Positions 35,333-45,983 of a stretch of 64,000 nucleotides of DNA are shown here, piece by piece. The DNA comes from Rhizobium brockwellii. GTDB taxonomy: Bacteria > Pseudomonadota > Alphaproteobacteria > Rhizobiales > Rhizobiaceae. Below the pieces are notes generated by a model. The model was not told where the DNA came from. It did no database searches and saw nothing but the letters and a program-made list of their open reading frames with translations. Numbering within the stretch: the stretch's first letter is position 1; every line of letters begins with the position of its first letter. A program made the position numbers and the translations under genes. Location of the stretch: NCBI RefSeq assembly GCF_000769405.2, contig NZ_CP053439.1, positions 4,386,501 to 4,450,500 on the forward strand, given 5' to 3'.

Positions 35333-36949
35333 TCAGTGCCGGAAATGGCGCATGCCGGTAAAGACCATTGCGACGCCGTGTTCGTTGGCGGCATCGATGA
35401 CTTCCTGGTCGCGCATCGAGCCGCCCGGCTGGATAACTGCCGTCGCCCCTGCGGCGATCATCGACAGAAGACCGTCGGCAAAAGGCAGGAAGGCTTCGGA
35501 GGCGACCGCCGAGCCATGCGTCATCGGCACTGCGAGGCCGAGCGCCTTGGCAGCCTCTTCGGCCTTCAGCGCGGCAATGCGGGCGGAATCGACCCGGCTC
35601 ATCTGGCCGGCGCCGATGCCAGCGGTCTGGCCGTCCTTGGCATAGACCACGGCATTCGATTTCACATGTTTGCCGACCTTGAAGGCGAACTTCATGTCAT
35701 CAAGTTCCTGCGCCGTCGGCGCACGCCTGGTGACGACCTTGAGTTCCAGATCCTCGACCATGCCGTTGTCGCGGCTCTGGACGAGCAGGCCCCCGGAAAC
35801 GGTCTTTGCCGTCAGGCCCGCGGCACGCGGATCGGGCAGGCCACCTGCAGACAACAGTCGCAGGTTCGGTTTGCGGGCGACGATCGCCTTTGCCTCCTCC
35901 GTGACATCCGGCGCGATGATCACTTCGGTGAAGAGCTTGACGATCTCTTCGGCCGTTTCGGCATCCAGCGTCTGGTTGAGCGCGATGATACCGCCGAAGG
36001 CGGAAACGGAATCGCAGGCGAGCGCCCGCCGATAGGCCTCGACCAGGCTCGATCCGGTGGCGACGCCGCAGGGATTGGCATGCTTGATGATCGCGCAGGC
36101 CGGCGCCTTCTCAGGCAGGAACTCGGCGACCAGCTCGTAGGCCGCATCCGTATCGTTGATATTGTTGTAGGAGAGCTGCTTGCCCTGGAGAAGAGCGGCC
36201 GTCGAAACACCCGGACGCTTCTCGCCGGTCACGTAGAAGGCAGCCTTCTGGTGCGGGTTTTCGCCGTAGCGCATCTCTTCCTTCAGCGCGCCGCCGATGA
36301 CCCGGTGGCGCGGCGTGTTGATCGACAGCGCCTCGGCGAACCAGTTGGAGATCATTGCATCATAGGCGGCCGTGCGGGCATAGGCCTTGGCGGCCATACG
36401 CTGGCGGAAGGCATAGGCGGTCTTGCCGTCATCTGCGGAAAGCTGCTCCAGCAGCTCGGCATAATCAGCCGGATCGGTCATGGTCGTCACATAGGCATGG
36501 TTCTTGGCCGATGCGCGGATCATCGCCGGACCGCCGATGTCGATATTCTCGACCGTCGTCGGATAGTCGCCGCCGGCGGCGCGCACCTCCTCGAAGGGGT
36601 AAAGGTTGATGACGGCGAGGTCGATGCCCTCGATGCCATGCGTTTTCATCGCTTCCTGGTGTTCGCTGTCGTCACGGATCGCCAGCAGGCCGCCATGCAC
36701 CGTCGGATGCAGCGTCTTCACACGCCCATCCATGATCTCCGGAAAACCGGTGATTTCGGAGACATCGGTGACGGCAAGACCGGCAGCAGTGATCGCTTTA
36801 TAGGTGCCGCCGGTCGAAAGCAGGCGCACACCTCTGGCAGACAAGGCGTGGGCGAGGTCGACGATCCCGGTCTTGTCGAAGACGGAGATGAGCGCGGTCT
36901 TGATTTCGACCTTGTCGGGGGCGGGGATCTTCTTGGAAATGACGGCCAT
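35333..36949 (-). CDS. purH: Bifunctional AICAR formyltransferase/IMP cyclohydrolase
   Basis: 538 residues from ATG 36949, with GGAGAAGG upstream; longer frames start without a ribosome site. The N-terminal MGS-like IMP cyclohydrolase domain is clear ([39 protein letters not shown]). The C-terminal AICAR transformylase domain has [28 protein letters not shown] and [18 protein letters not shown]. It catalyses the last two steps of IMP synthesis. Downstream of rsmB and the heparinase-like gene on the same strand, with a 205-bp gap before it. Confidence 0.97.
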   Translation of the reverse strand: MAVISKKIPAPDKVEIKTALISVFDKTGIVDLAHALSARGVRLLSTGGTYKAITAAGLAVTDVSEITGFPEIMDGRVKTLHPTVHGGLLAIRDDSEHQEAMKTHGIEGIDLAVINLYPFEEVRAAGGDYPTTVENIDIGGPAMIRASAKNHAYVTTMTDPADYAELLEQLSADDGKTAYAFRQRMAAKAYARTAAYDAMISNWFAEALSINTPRHRVIGGALKEEMRYGENPHQKAAFYVTGEKRPGVSTAALLQGKQLSYNNINDTDAAYELVAEFLPEKAPACAIIKHANPCGVATGSSLVEAYRRALACDSVSAFGGIIALNQTLDAETAEEIVKLFTEVIIAPDVTEEAKAIVARKPNLRLLSAGGLPDPRAAGLTAKTVSGGLLVQSRDNGMVEDLELKVVTRRAPTAQELDDMKFAFKVGKHVKSNAVVYAKDGQTAGIGAGQMSRVDSARIAALKAEEAAKALGLAVPMTHGSAVASEAFLPFADGLLSMIAAGATAVIQPGGSMRDQEVIDAANEHGVAMVFTGMRHFRH

Positions 36950-37154
36950 GAAACCTTCTCCGTTCGGGCTTCGGGAGGACATCCGCAAGGGATGCTCGCA
37001 TGCTGGCGTCGCGTTAGCACAGGTTTGCCGCCGCGCAAACAGGCCTCAGAGCAGATGTCGAAAGCACGCGCCATTTTTGGTCGGCATCGTACTCTACTCA
37101 CTTGATGTGGATGCGATCCCATTCTCGGGCCACTCGGCCCAAGATCATCCACCC

Positions 37155-38828
37155 CTAGCTTTTGCGGGACAAAAACCAGCGGATTTCCATCTTCTCGGCA
37201 AGATCGAAATCGATCTCGATCTGGTCCGAGCCGCAAATGCCGGAGCTGTCGGCAAAGAAGATGTCCTCGGTGATCAGCACTTCATTGCCAGGTGCGGAAA
37301 ACAGCCAGCTTTCGCCGTCCGGCGCCGTCAGCAGCACGGACTCGCCATCACTCTGATGCAGGACGATCGAAGGATGAATATGAAAGCGGGCGACCGCCTT
37401 CAACGGTTCGTCATGCTCATATCCTTCGCGGACGACGAGCCGGTCGCGGCCGGTCACGATCGAGCCTGCAGCATTGAGTGTCAGCTCACGCTCGTGCAGC
37501 ACCCCGAACACCCTGAGATAACCGTCATGGCTGAGCTTGATGCCGTCGCGTCCGTCCTCTGTTTCGGCACGCTCCACGGTAATTGTCCTCACCGGTTCGG
37601 TGATTGCGTGGTTAAGGAAGGGCGAGGGCGAAAAACGGCTGGACGAGGTGTCGTTGAGGATGACGGTCGAATGCGCCGCCGTCGTGCGCGCCATCTGGAC
37701 ATAACGGTGCCCGGCAAATTTCGGCGAACCGGAATTGACGATGAAGCGATGGCGGCCGGACGACATCTCGAAGGAGAGGCTGCCCGCATGCGCGGTCCGA
37801 AGCGCGCCTCCCGAAGGCGGCGTGCCGGTATCGGCAATGATCACCGTCTTGCCCCCCGAAAGCCGCTGATAACGCGAATGCGGTAAAGCCTTGAACGGCT
37901 GACCGGCGGTTTCGTCATATCGCAGCACCGACATCAGCTCGTTTGCGAGCGTCGAGGTCGCGCCGTTGAAGAGCGCCAGGTCCCCGTCCTGATGGCGAAA
38001 GAACCGCAATGCCGGGTAGATGCGATCTATACCGGAGATCAGCTTCTGCGGCAGGTCATGGCCGAGATTGACATAGGTCTGTCGGAGCGGCAACAGATCG
38101 AGCAGCAATTCCAGCCCGACGCGCGGATTGCGCGACACATGGCCCCCATCCGGCAGAATCTGGCTATCGAATTCGCGGTCGAGCGCTTGTGCCGCCCTTC
38201 TCAGCGTAGCGGCGCGGGTCGGCATGGCGACGGAGGCCATGGCGAGCGCGATACGCAACCGAAACAGCTCCAAGCCGCCGAGGGTGAACGGCGCCATACG
38301 GCGCAGGAACCTCACCTGGAACGCCAGCGACTTCATGAAGCGGCGATAGAAGCCGCGGTCGGCATTCTGCAGCACCACCGGCGAATGCGACAACCAGGCG
38401 ATAACGCGCTGGGCGGTGACGTCGGTCTCCCAGGCAATCCCCTCCATGCGACCGGCATGGATGGAAAGCCAGCTGTCGACGATCGCGCGGGCGGCAGCCG
38501 AACTGCGCTCCGTCTTGTTCGCCCGCATATGCCGCAGCCAGCCGAAGCTATGAAGACGGATCGCAAAGGGGCGCGAGGGCAGGGTGAAGGTGAAAGGCGA
38601 CTTCTCGTTGGTTTCCAGCATGCGCCCGGCCAGGAGAAACCGTCCGTTGAGGATCTCGTCGGCCACATGCGGATCGATGCTGCGGAGATCGGTCGGCGCG
38701 ACGATCAAACGCTCGGGCACCTTGATCGAATGACGAAAGAGCTTCAGGCGCAGCAACGCAACGCGGCGCAAGGCGCGCCGCCAAGCCTCCCGAACATACA
38801 TGCTCGCAAAACGCCGACCGGACTGCAT
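37155..38828 (-). CDS. Heparinase II/III-like protein
   Basis: 557 residues. The N-terminal part is alpha-helical and Arg-rich (LRRVALLRLKLFRHS; HSFGWLRHMRANKTERSSAA; WETDVTAQRVIAWLSHSPV), as in the alpha/alpha barrel of heparinase II/III proteins. The C-terminal beta domain starts near HSRYQRLSGGKTVIIADTG and contains HAGSLSFEMSSGRHRFIVN and HSTVILNDTSSSRF. No clear signal peptide. Such genes next to rsmB are common in Rhizobiales, but the polysaccharide acted on is unknown. Lies 216 bp after rsmB and before purH on the same strand. Confidence 0.85.
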   Translation of the reverse strand: MQSGRRFASMYVREAWRRALRRVALLRLKLFRHSIKVPERLIVAPTDLRSIDPHVADEILNGRFLLAGRMLETNEKSPFTFTLPSRPFAIRLHSFGWLRHMRANKTERSSAAARAIVDSWLSIHAGRMEGIAWETDVTAQRVIAWLSHSPVVLQNADRGFYRRFMKSLAFQVRFLRRMAPFTLGGLELFRLRIALAMASVAMPTRAATLRRAAQALDREFDSQILPDGGHVSRNPRVGLELLLDLLPLRQTYVNLGHDLPQKLISGIDRIYPALRFFRHQDGDLALFNGATSTLANELMSVLRYDETAGQPFKALPHSRYQRLSGGKTVIIADTGTPPSGGALRTAHAGSLSFEMSSGRHRFIVNSGSPKFAGHRYVQMARTTAAHSTVILNDTSSSRFSPSPFLNHAITEPVRTITVERAETEDGRDGIKLSHDGYLRVFGVLHERELTLNAAGSIVTGRDRLVVREGYEHDEPLKAVARFHIHPSIVLHQSDGESVLLTAPDGESWLFSAPGNEVLITEDIFFADSSGICGSDQIEIDFDLAEKMEIRWFLSRKS

Positions 38829-39044
38829 ATTCTATTGTCTATTGACCCTCGTGGTTAAGAATAGGTGAAAAGTGGCCTATTTCATCGTCCACAATGAATT
38901 AATTCGTGACAAGGTTCGAATATACGCAAATTAACGCGTTTCACCTGAAATCATGCGGGCGGTTTTGGAGCACGGCATGCGTGACACGAGGCTATGAAGC
39001 AACTCGTTTAGTGCAAGCGTGCCGCGAGCGCTCAAGTCTTGCAA

Positions 39045-40433
39045 TCAGGCCACGCGCCGCAGCACAGCCGCATAGAAGCCGTCGAGGCCGGATCCGATGC
39101 CAACAGGCATTTTCAGCATGGTGGGAAGCGTGCGGAATTCGCCGAGCGGCGTGATCGCCGCCTCAAGACCGGGCCAGTCACCGGCGCCGATCGGAACGCG
39201 CTCGACTGCATCCGTATCGGAAAGAACACGGGCGACGACTTCCTCACCCTCGACAGGATCGAGCGAACAATTCGAAAAAACCAGTGTGCCGCCAGGCTGC
39301 AGCAATGTCAGCGCATGCCGCAGCAGCCGTTCCTGCAGCGCCGCCAGCCTGGCGATATCCTCAGGCCCTTTGGTCCACAACACGTCAGGGTGCCGGCGTG
39401 TCGTGCCGGTAGAAGAGCAGGGAGCATCGAGCAGAATCGCGTCGAAACGCTCCGCCGGCTCGAATGTCGTCAGATCTGCCGCGATCGTCTCCGCCTTGAG
39501 GCCGAGCCGGTCGAGATTCGACCGCAGCCGTCTCAGCCGATTTTCCGACTGGTCGAGGGCGGTGACTGCGCCGCCAGCAAGGATGAGCTGCGCCGTCTTG
39601 CCGCCAGGCGCAGCACAGAGATCGGCGGTGCGTTTGCCCGAGAGATCACCGAAAAGCTTGGCCGGTATGCTTGCCGCCGCATCCTGCACCCACCACGCGC
39701 CCTCGTCGAAGCCTTCGACCGAAGGGATGCCGCCGTCGAAAGCCGCGAGCCGCACGCCGCCGGTGGGCAAAACAACGCCGTTCAGCCGCTTCGCCCAACC
39801 TTCAGGGTCGGACTTGACGGTCAGATCGATTGCGGCCGGTTCGAGCTGGGATTCCGAAATCGCCAGCGCCGCGTCCCGGCCATAGGCCTTTTCCAGCCTG
39901 GCGATGAACCAGGCCGGCATCGGCGCGACCTTGCCGATCTCATCAAGCACCTGCTCCTTCTCGCGGCCGAGCCGGCGGAGGATAGCGTTGACCAGCTTGG
40001 CGAAACGGCGATTGCGTGGATCCTGATTGGCCTGCTCAACGGCAAGATCGACAGCCGAATGATCCGGCACGTCGAGATAGAGGATCTGCGCCGCCCCGAT
40101 TGCGAGCACGTGATGCAGCGCCCTTGCGCCCTCCGGTAACGGCGAATCCAGCAGCCCGGCAATCGCGGCATCGATGCGCGGCAGGTGACGCAGCGTCGTG
40201 TTCAGGATGGCGCGGACGAGCGCCCGGTCGCTTTCGCCGAGCGCCCTATAGGCCGGATTGCCGTGTTCATGATCGAGAGCGCCGTCGAGCGGCAGCTTGC
40301 GGTCGACTACGGCGGCGAGAATTTTTGCCGCCGCGGCCCGGGCCTGCAGGCCGGGCTTATCAGGCGCAGATCGCTCAGTGGAGGGCTTACGCTTGCGGAA
40401 TGGTTTCTTCGTGCCGTCTGAATTCAAGACCAC
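39045..40433 (-). CDS. rsmB: RsmB/NOP family 16S rRNA cytosine-C5 methyltransferase
   Basis: 462 residues from GTG 40433 (overlaps the htpX stop by 10 bp); a basic tail precedes a NusB-like N-terminal domain ([20 protein letters not shown]) and the SAM methyltransferase domain. [14 protein letters not shown] is the SAM site, and the two cysteines of m5C enzymes are in [15 protein letters not shown] and [12 protein letters not shown]. It methylates a cytosine of 16S rRNA (C967 in E. coli numbering for the namesake). Coupled to htpX. Confidence 0.93.
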   Translation of the reverse strand: MVLNSDGTKKPFRKRKPSTERSAPDKPGLQARAAAAKILAAVVDRKLPLDGALDHEHGNPAYRALGESDRALVRAILNTTLRHLPRIDAAIAGLLDSPLPEGARALHHVLAIGAAQILYLDVPDHSAVDLAVEQANQDPRNRRFAKLVNAILRRLGREKEQVLDEIGKVAPMPAWFIARLEKAYGRDAALAISESQLEPAAIDLTVKSDPEGWAKRLNGVVLPTGGVRLAAFDGGIPSVEGFDEGAWWVQDAAASIPAKLFGDLSGKRTADLCAAPGGKTAQLILAGGAVTALDQSENRLRRLRSNLDRLGLKAETIAADLTTFEPAERFDAILLDAPCSSTGTTRRHPDVLWTKGPEDIARLAALQERLLRHALTLLQPGGTLVFSNCSLDPVEGEEVVARVLSDTDAVERVPIGAGDWPGLEAAITPLGEFRTLPTMLKMPVGIGSGLDGFYAAVLRRVA

Positions 40434-41386
40434 GGACCTTTTGGCGGTTGCGAACCACCGCGACCAAGACCCGTATCCGGAACAGAGCGCGATTTGCGCG
40501 ACGGATTAGCAGCACGAGCCGGCGACGTCGAGACATTCATGCCGCTTTGCGCCATGTCGTGCAGCGCCGCGATGCGGTTTTCCGTGTTCGGATGTGTGGA
40601 AAACAGATTGTCCATACGCTCGCCGGAGAGCGGATTGATGATGAACATATGCGCCGTCGCCGGGTTACGCTCGGCGTCCGCGTTCGGCACGTGGGCGGCA
40701 CCCCGCGCGATCTTGCCGAGCGCCGAAGCGAGCCAGAGCGGATTGCCGCAGATCTCGGCGCCGCGGCGGTCCGCCGAATATTCGCGCGTGCGGCTGATTG
40801 CCATCTGCACCAGCATGGCGGCCAGCGGCGCCACGATCATCGCGACGAGGACGCCGACGAAGCCGAGGGGATTGTTGTTGTTCTCGCGGTTGCCGCCGAA
40901 AAAGAAGGCGAAGTTGCCGAGCATGGAGATCGCGCCGGCAAGCGTTGCCGTGATCGTCATCGTCAGCGTATCGCGGTTCTGAATGTGGGCCAGTTCATGC
41001 GCCATGACGCCTGCGACCTCCTCGGGAGACAAGGCGCTGAGCAGGCCGGTCGAGGCGGCGACGGCGGCATTATCGGGATTGCGGCCGGTGGCGAAGGCAT
41101 TCGGCTGCGGACTGTCGTAGAGATAGACCTTCGGCATCGGCAGGCCGGCATTGCGGGCCAGATCGCGCACGATCCGGAAGAATTCCGGCGCATTGCGCTC
41201 GTCGACCTCCTGGGCGCGATAAGCCGAAAGCACCATGCGGTCGGAATTCCAGTAGGAGAAGAAATTCATGCCGGCGGCAATGACGAACGCGATCATCATG
41301 CCGGCCCGACCGCCGATCAGGAAGCCGACAAACATGAAAAGCGCCGTCATGAAGGCAAGCAACATGGCAGTGCGAACGAGGTTCAT
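40424..41386 (-). CDS. htpX: Zinc metalloprotease HtpX
   Basis: 320 residues. Two N-terminal membrane segments ([32 protein letters not shown]), then the M48 zinc motif HELAH at 130-134 with [10 protein letters not shown], two further hydrophobic stretches and [11 protein letters not shown] with the third ligand. It degrades misfolded inner-membrane proteins alongside FtsH. The C-terminal tail is Arg/Pro-rich and not conserved. Stop overlaps rsmB by 10 bp. Divergent from the small SdhAF4-like gene. Confidence 0.95.
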   Translation of the reverse strand: MNLVRTAMLLAFMTALFMFVGFLIGGRAGMMIAFVIAAGMNFFSYWNSDRMVLSAYRAQEVDERNAPEFFRIVRDLARNAGLPMPKVYLYDSPQPNAFATGRNPDNAAVAASTGLLSALSPEEVAGVMAHELAHIQNRDTLTMTITATLAGAISMLGNFAFFFGGNRENNNNPLGFVGVLVAMIVAPLAAMLVQMAISRTREYSADRRGAEICGNPLWLASALGKIARGAAHVPNADAERNPATAHMFIINPLSGERMDNLFSTHPNTENRIAALHDMAQSGMNVSTSPARAANPSRKSRSVPDTGLGRGGSQPPKGPWS

Positions 41387-41497
41387 GGCGGATCTCCATC
41401 TCCGATTTCGGCGTCACAAGCTTTCAATCCCGACACCGGCGCATTATGATTTGGTTATTCACCAGCCATTTTCAATATTTTCCGGCAGGAGACGGCC

Positions 41498-41722
41498 ATG
41501 CAGGACGCCGATAATGACAATAGCGAAACGCCGAGGGCCGAGGGAACAGAGCCGCCGCGCAAGATACTGTCCCCGGCTGCCAGACGCGCCCTTGCCGAAG
41601 CCGAAGAGCGGCGAAAGAAACAGAAACCGCTGGAGTTGTCGCCAGAGATCGGCGGCCGCGGCGGAGCCGAGCCGGCGCGCTTCGGCGATTATGAAATCAA
41701 TGGCCGAGCGATTGATTTCTAA
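41498..41722 (+). CDS. DUF1674 / SdhAF4-like succinate dehydrogenase assembly protein
   Basis: 74 residues; GCAGGAGACGGCC before ATG. The C-terminus GGRGGAEPARFGDYEINGRA plus IDF matches the DUF1674 signature, shared with the eukaryotic succinate dehydrogenase assembly factor SdhAF4, which helps insert FAD-loaded SdhA. The N-terminal half is charged (LAEAEERRKKQKPLELSPE) and probably disordered. Short gene between divergent htpX and convergent acs. Identity from the C-terminal motif; role in this organism is inferred from the family. Confidence 0.82.
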   Translation: MQDADNDNSETPRAEGTEPPRKILSPAARRALAEAEERRKKQKPLELSPEIGGRGGAEPARFGDYEINGRAIDF

Positions 41723-41779
41723 GTCGATATTCCTATTGGCGTCTTACGGTCGGAATAGCCAAGAATCCGGCTAACGAAA

Positions 41780-41814
41780 GAGCCGCTCCGGAACCGAACG
41801 GACGGGAGCGGCTC
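41780..41814 (-). terminator. Hairpin after acs
   Basis: GAGCCGCTCC / GGAGCGGCTC, 10-bp perfect stem with a 15-nt loop, followed on the minus strand by CTTTCG. Weak T-tract. Confidence 0.65.
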
Positions 41815-41820
41815 GATATG

Positions 41821-43776
41821 TCAGGTGGTTGCCTTGTTCTGCCGGTTGGCGATCAGGTCGTCGACGACTGCCGGATCGGCAAGCGTCGAAGTGTCGCCGA
41901 GAGCGCCGAAATCATCCTCGGCAATCTTGCGCAGGATGCGGCGCATGATCTTGCCGGAGCGGGTCTTCGGCAGGCCGGGCGCAAACTGGATCTTGTCGGG
42001 CGCAGCGATCGGGCCGATTTCGGTACGAACATGTTTCACCAGATCTTGGCGAAGCGTATCCGATCCCTCGTGGCCGGCCATCAGCGTCACATAGCAATAG
42101 ATGCCCTGGCCCTTGATCGGATGCGGATAACCGACGACCGCGGCTTCCGAGACCAGATTGTGCGAGACGAGAGCGGATTCCACCTCCGCCGTGCCGAGCC
42201 GGTGGCCGGAGACGTTCAGCACGTCGTCGACGCGGCCGGTGATCCAGTAATAACCGTCCGCGTCGCGCCGGCAGCCGTCGCCGGTGAAATACTTGCCCTT
42301 GTAGGTGGAGAAATAGGTCTGAATGAAGCGCTCGTGATCACCATAGACCGTGCGCATCTGACCTGGCCAGCTGTCGGTGATGCAGAGATTGCCATCGGCG
42401 GCGCCTTCCAGCACCTTGCCCTCATTGTCAACAAGCTGCGGCTTGATACCGAAGAACGGGGTCGTCGCCGAACCGGGTTTCAGATCGGTGGCGCCAGGCA
42501 GCGGCGTGATCATATGGCCGCCAGTTTCCGTCTGCCACCACGTATCGATGACAGGGCAGCGCTTGTCGCCGACGACATTATAATACCATTCCCAGGCCTC
42601 GGGATTGATCGGCTCGCCGACCGTGCCGAGCAGGCGCAGCGAAGAGCGCGAGGAGCGCGTGACGAATTCGTCACCGGCACCCATCAGCGAGCGGATCGCC
42701 GTCGGCGCCGTATAAAAGATGTTGACCTTGTGCTTGTCGATGACTTCCCAGAAACGCCCCTGGTCCGGGAAATTCGGCACGCCCTCGAACATCAGCGTCG
42801 TCGCGCAGTTCGCAAGCGGCCCGTAGACGATATAGGAGTGGCCGGTCACCCAACCGACATCGGCCGTACACCAGTAGACGTCGCCGTGGTGATAATCGAA
42901 GACATATTCATGCGTCATCGCCGCATAGACGAGATAACCGCCGGTCGTGTGCAACACGCCCTTCGGCTTGCCGGTTGATCCTGACGTATAAAGAATGAAG
43001 AGCGGATCTTCCGCCTTCATCTTCACCGGCGGGCATTCCGCCTTCACCGTGGCAATTTCTTGGTGATGCCAGAGGTCGCGGCCGGGCGCCCAGCCGGTCT
43101 TGCCGCCGGTGCGGCGAACGACCAGAACCTTGTCCACGATTACGTGCTGGCGCGCTGCAATGTGAATTGCGGTATCGGTATTGTCCTTCAATGGCACCGG
43201 CTTGCCGCCGCGCAGGCCTTCGTCGCAGGTGATGACGAAGGTGGATTCGCAGTCGACGATGCGCCCGGCCAGCGCCTCGGGCGAGAAACCGCCGAAGACG
43301 ACCGAATGCACCGCGCCGATGCGGGCGCAGGCAAGCATCGCATAGGCCGATTCCGGGATCATCGGCATATAGATGGTGACGCGATCGCCCTTCTTGACGC
43401 CGTGCTTCTTCAACACGTTCGCCATCCGGCAGACATGCTCGTAGAGTTCGTTATAGGTGACCTTGTTGTCGATATAGGGGTTGTCGCCCTCCCAGATGAT
43501 CGCCACCTGGTCGCCATTCGTTTTCAGATGGCGGTCGATGCAGTTGTAGGAGACATTTGTCTGACCGTCCTCGAACCACTTGATCGAAACCTTGCCGGTA
43601 AAGGAAGTGTTCTTGACCTTGGTATAGGGCTTGAACCAGTCGATCCGCTTGCCGTGCTTGCCCCAGAACTTGTCCGGGTTCTCAACGCTTTCCTCGTACC
43701 ATTTCAGGTACTTTTCCTTATCGATCAGGGCGCGCGCCTTCACCGGCTTCGTGACCGGATAGATCTTCTCCGACAT
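41821..43776 (-). CDS. acs: Acetyl-CoA synthetase
   Basis: 651 residues from ATG 43776, behind GAGGAGGAG. Motifs: [20 protein letters not shown] (phosphate-binding loop), [27 protein letters not shown] and the C-terminal [11 protein letters not shown], whose lysine is the usual acetylation control site. It activates acetate to acetyl-CoA through acetyl-AMP. Length is that of AcsA proteins. Single gene with its own terminator, divergent from trcR. Confidence 0.97.
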   Translation of the reverse strand: MSEKIYPVTKPVKARALIDKEKYLKWYEESVENPDKFWGKHGKRIDWFKPYTKVKNTSFTGKVSIKWFEDGQTNVSYNCIDRHLKTNGDQVAIIWEGDNPYIDNKVTYNELYEHVCRMANVLKKHGVKKGDRVTIYMPMIPESAYAMLACARIGAVHSVVFGGFSPEALAGRIVDCESTFVITCDEGLRGGKPVPLKDNTDTAIHIAARQHVIVDKVLVVRRTGGKTGWAPGRDLWHHQEIATVKAECPPVKMKAEDPLFILYTSGSTGKPKGVLHTTGGYLVYAAMTHEYVFDYHHGDVYWCTADVGWVTGHSYIVYGPLANCATTLMFEGVPNFPDQGRFWEVIDKHKVNIFYTAPTAIRSLMGAGDEFVTRSSRSSLRLLGTVGEPINPEAWEWYYNVVGDKRCPVIDTWWQTETGGHMITPLPGATDLKPGSATTPFFGIKPQLVDNEGKVLEGAADGNLCITDSWPGQMRTVYGDHERFIQTYFSTYKGKYFTGDGCRRDADGYYWITGRVDDVLNVSGHRLGTAEVESALVSHNLVSEAAVVGYPHPIKGQGIYCYVTLMAGHEGSDTLRQDLVKHVRTEIGPIAAPDKIQFAPGLPKTRSGKIMRRILRKIAEDDFGALGDTSTLADPAVVDDLIANRQNKATT

Positions 43777-44008
43777 GCAACTCCTCCTCATGGGACATGC
43801 GACGGGCCGCGTGAGCTAGGAAGGGCCCGGATTTGAAATCACGGCAATTCATAGCAGTTCGCATCGCCACGGCAATTAGACAAAGGTCATTTCATTTCGG
43901 AAGAATTGCAATTATGCGACAGTGCGGTTATATAGCGGCATATTTCCCGGACATTGTGGTGACAATCCACGGACCGCGACCGGCGCGGACGATAGAAGGA
44001 CTATATCC

Positions 44009-44713
44009 ATGGCTCAAACACTGCTCATGCCGAAGGCGACCGCCATCTGGCTCGTCGACAATACGGCACTGTCTTTCGATCAGATCGCGCAGTTCTGCAA
44101 ACTGCATCCGCTCGAAGTCAAGGCGATCGCTGACGGCGAAGCGGCGCAGGGCATCAAGGGCCTCGACCCGATCTCGACAGGACAGCTTTCCCGCGACGAG
44201 ATTGCCCGCGCCGAGGCCAATCCGAACCACAAGCTGAAGCTTTCCGAACCGAAGGTGCGCGTGCCGGAATCCAAGCGCCGCGGTCCGCGTTATACGCCGG
44301 TTTCCAAGCGTCAGGACCGCCCGAACGCCATTCTTTGGCTCGTTCGCAACCATCCGGAGCTGAAGGACGCGCAGATTTCCCGCCTGGTCGGCACGACGAA
44401 GTCGACCATCGAGCAAATCCGCGAGCGCACGCACTGGAACTCTGCCAACCTGGCGCCGATGGATCCGGTGACGCTCGGCCTCTGCAGCCAGATCGATCTC
44501 GACATGGAAGTGGAAAAGGCCTCCAAGGGCCGTCCGCTGCCGACCGCCGCCGAGCTTGGCGCGACGCTGCAATCGGCTCAGGAAACCGAGCGCCTGACCC
44601 CGAGCTACGAGCGCGAGGAGGAAAAGGAAAAGGAAATCGACGCCGATGCCGTCTTCCGCAAGCTGAGCTCTCTGCGCTCGGCCCCGAAGGACGAGGACGA
44701 CGATCAGTACTGA
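44009..44713 (+). CDS. trcR: DUF1013 family regulator (TrcR-like, cell-cycle transcription factor)
   Basis: 234 residues from ATG 44009 (AGAAGGA upstream). LLMPKATAIWLVDNTALSFD and IAQFCKLHPLEVKAIADGEA look like a DNA-binding helix-turn-helix, and WLVRNHPELKDAQISRLVGT plus TKSTIEQIRERTHWN a second one. The end is acidic (EEEKEKEIDADAV). This is the alphaproteobacterial DUF1013 family, called TrcR and linked to cell-cycle control. Targets here are unknown. Followed by a strong terminator. Confidence 0.9.
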   Translation: MAQTLLMPKATAIWLVDNTALSFDQIAQFCKLHPLEVKAIADGEAAQGIKGLDPISTGQLSRDEIARAEANPNHKLKLSEPKVRVPESKRRGPRYTPVSKRQDRPNAILWLVRNHPELKDAQISRLVGTTKSTIEQIRERTHWNSANLAPMDPVTLGLCSQIDLDMEVEKASKGRPLPTAAELGATLQSAQETERLTPSYEREEEKEKEIDADAVFRKLSSLRSAPKDEDDDQY

Positions 44714-44732
44714 GATATCAGCGATTTCACGA

Positions 44733-44768
44733 AAAACCCCGCCGGTATGAGCTGCCCGCGGGGTTTTT
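44733..44768. terminator. Bidirectional terminator between trcR and flagellin
   Basis: AAAACCCCGC / GCGGGGTTTT, 10-bp perfect stem with a T-run (TTTTTT) on the + strand and matching Ts on the minus strand. It lies between convergent genes. Confidence 0.9.
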
Positions 44769-44791
44769 TATTGCGAATGGCCTGTTTCGAA

Positions 44792-45727
44792 TTAGCTACG
44801 GAATAGGGTAAGAATGTTCTGCGCCGAACTATTGGCGATCGAGAGCGACTGGACGGCGAGCTGCTGCTGCGTTTGCAACGCCGAGAGCTTGCTTGATTCC
44901 TCTTCCATATCGGCATCGACCAGGCGCCCGACGCCGGAGTCGATCGAATCGTGCAGACCGCTGACGAATGTTTCCTGCAGCTGAATACGGGTCGAGATCG
45001 AGCCCAATGCCGAGCCGGCGGCGGTCATGGCGCCGAGAACCAGTTCGACACCGGTCAGGGCTGCGTCAAGCTGGCCCTGGGTGAAACCGGTGATGTCGAG
45101 ATCATATATTGACGCCATGACGATCACGGTGCCGCCGTAGGTTCCGTTGAAGGCCGTGCCGATGATACCGCTTGATGTCTCGATCGCACCGGTGCTCGTC
45201 ATGCCGAAAAGCACGTTTCCAAGCGAGCCCGAATCGAGCACATAGTCCGTCATCTTGACGGAGACGGCATTGCTGCCGTCGCGGACGAAGGACGAAACGA
45301 CGCTCTTCGTGCCGGAAGCGCCGGCAACCCAGTTTTCGCCGGAGAAGGACGCCGATTGAGCAATGCTCAGCAGTTGCTCCTGCAACTGGTCGAGTTCTTG
45401 CTGGATCTTCGTCTTGTCGACGCCCTTTTCGGTGGCGGCGACGATCTTGGCCTTGATGTCGCTGACGACATCGAGCGCGCTGTCCATAGCCGAATAGGCC
45501 GTGTCGACCTTGGCCGCGCCGAGACCGAGCGCGTCGGAGACGGCCGAAAGCGCCTGGTTGTCAGAACGCATGGTCGTAGCAATCGACCAGTAAGCGGCAT
45601 TGTCAGCTGCCTTTTCGACACGATAACCCGATGAAACGCGACCCTGGGTGTCCTTGAGGCTATCGTTTACGCCGCGCAAAGTCTGCAGCGCTGCCATAGC
45701 AGCGTTGTTGGTAAGGATGCTTGTCAT
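44792..45727 (-). CDS. Flagellin (isolated gene)
   Basis: 311 residues from ATG 45727. The N-terminal D0/D1 region (SILTNNAAMAALQTLRGVND, then GYRVEKAADNAAYWSIATTM) and the C-terminal GSISTRIQLQETFVSGLHDS and QSLSIANSSAQNILTLFRS are typical of short rhizobial flagellins. The middle is variable. No other motility genes are nearby, so it is an extra flagellin separate from the main flagellar cluster, as described for some Rhizobium flagellins (such as flaE or flaH); I cannot tell which. A RIME-like repeat starts 39 bp upstream of the start codon. Confidence 0.93.
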   Translation of the reverse strand: MTSILTNNAAMAALQTLRGVNDSLKDTQGRVSSGYRVEKAADNAAYWSIATTMRSDNQALSAVSDALGLGAAKVDTAYSAMDSALDVVSDIKAKIVAATEKGVDKTKIQQELDQLQEQLLSIAQSASFSGENWVAGASGTKSVVSSFVRDGSNAVSVKMTDYVLDSGSLGNVLFGMTSTGAIETSSGIIGTAFNGTYGGTVIVMASIYDLDITGFTQGQLDAALTGVELVLGAMTAAGSALGSISTRIQLQETFVSGLHDSIDSGVGRLVDADMEEESSKLSALQTQQQLAVQSLSIANSSAQNILTLFRS

Positions 45728-45765
45728 GATCCGTTCCACAATCGTTGAGAAAGAGGCAATCCGGA

Positions 45766-45870
45766 CTACAGCGCCGCGCGTCTTTCAGACGCGCAAAGGA
45801 CGCTGTAGCACTTCTACTGCTGCATAATTTTGCCCTTAAATCGATTCCGATTTAAGCAATTATGCAGTAG
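45766..45870. repeat. RIME-like intergenic element, copy 3
   Basis: Palindrome A (45766-45808; CTACAGCGCCGCGCG ... CGCTGTAG) and palindrome B (45814-45870; CTACTGC, TGCATAATT ... AATTATGCAGTAG). A is nearly identical to A of the copy at 16254 read on the other strand. It lies in the leader or promoter of the flagellin gene. Confidence 0.82.
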
Positions 45871-45983
45871 GCCGGTAACGGCGACCGCGTCATGCAAAGC
45901 CTGCTATGCAAGCCATTGCCGTTAACAAATGCTTGCATCAACATGGTTAACAATTCCTCAATTAGCTTTACCGAAAGTTTAAT

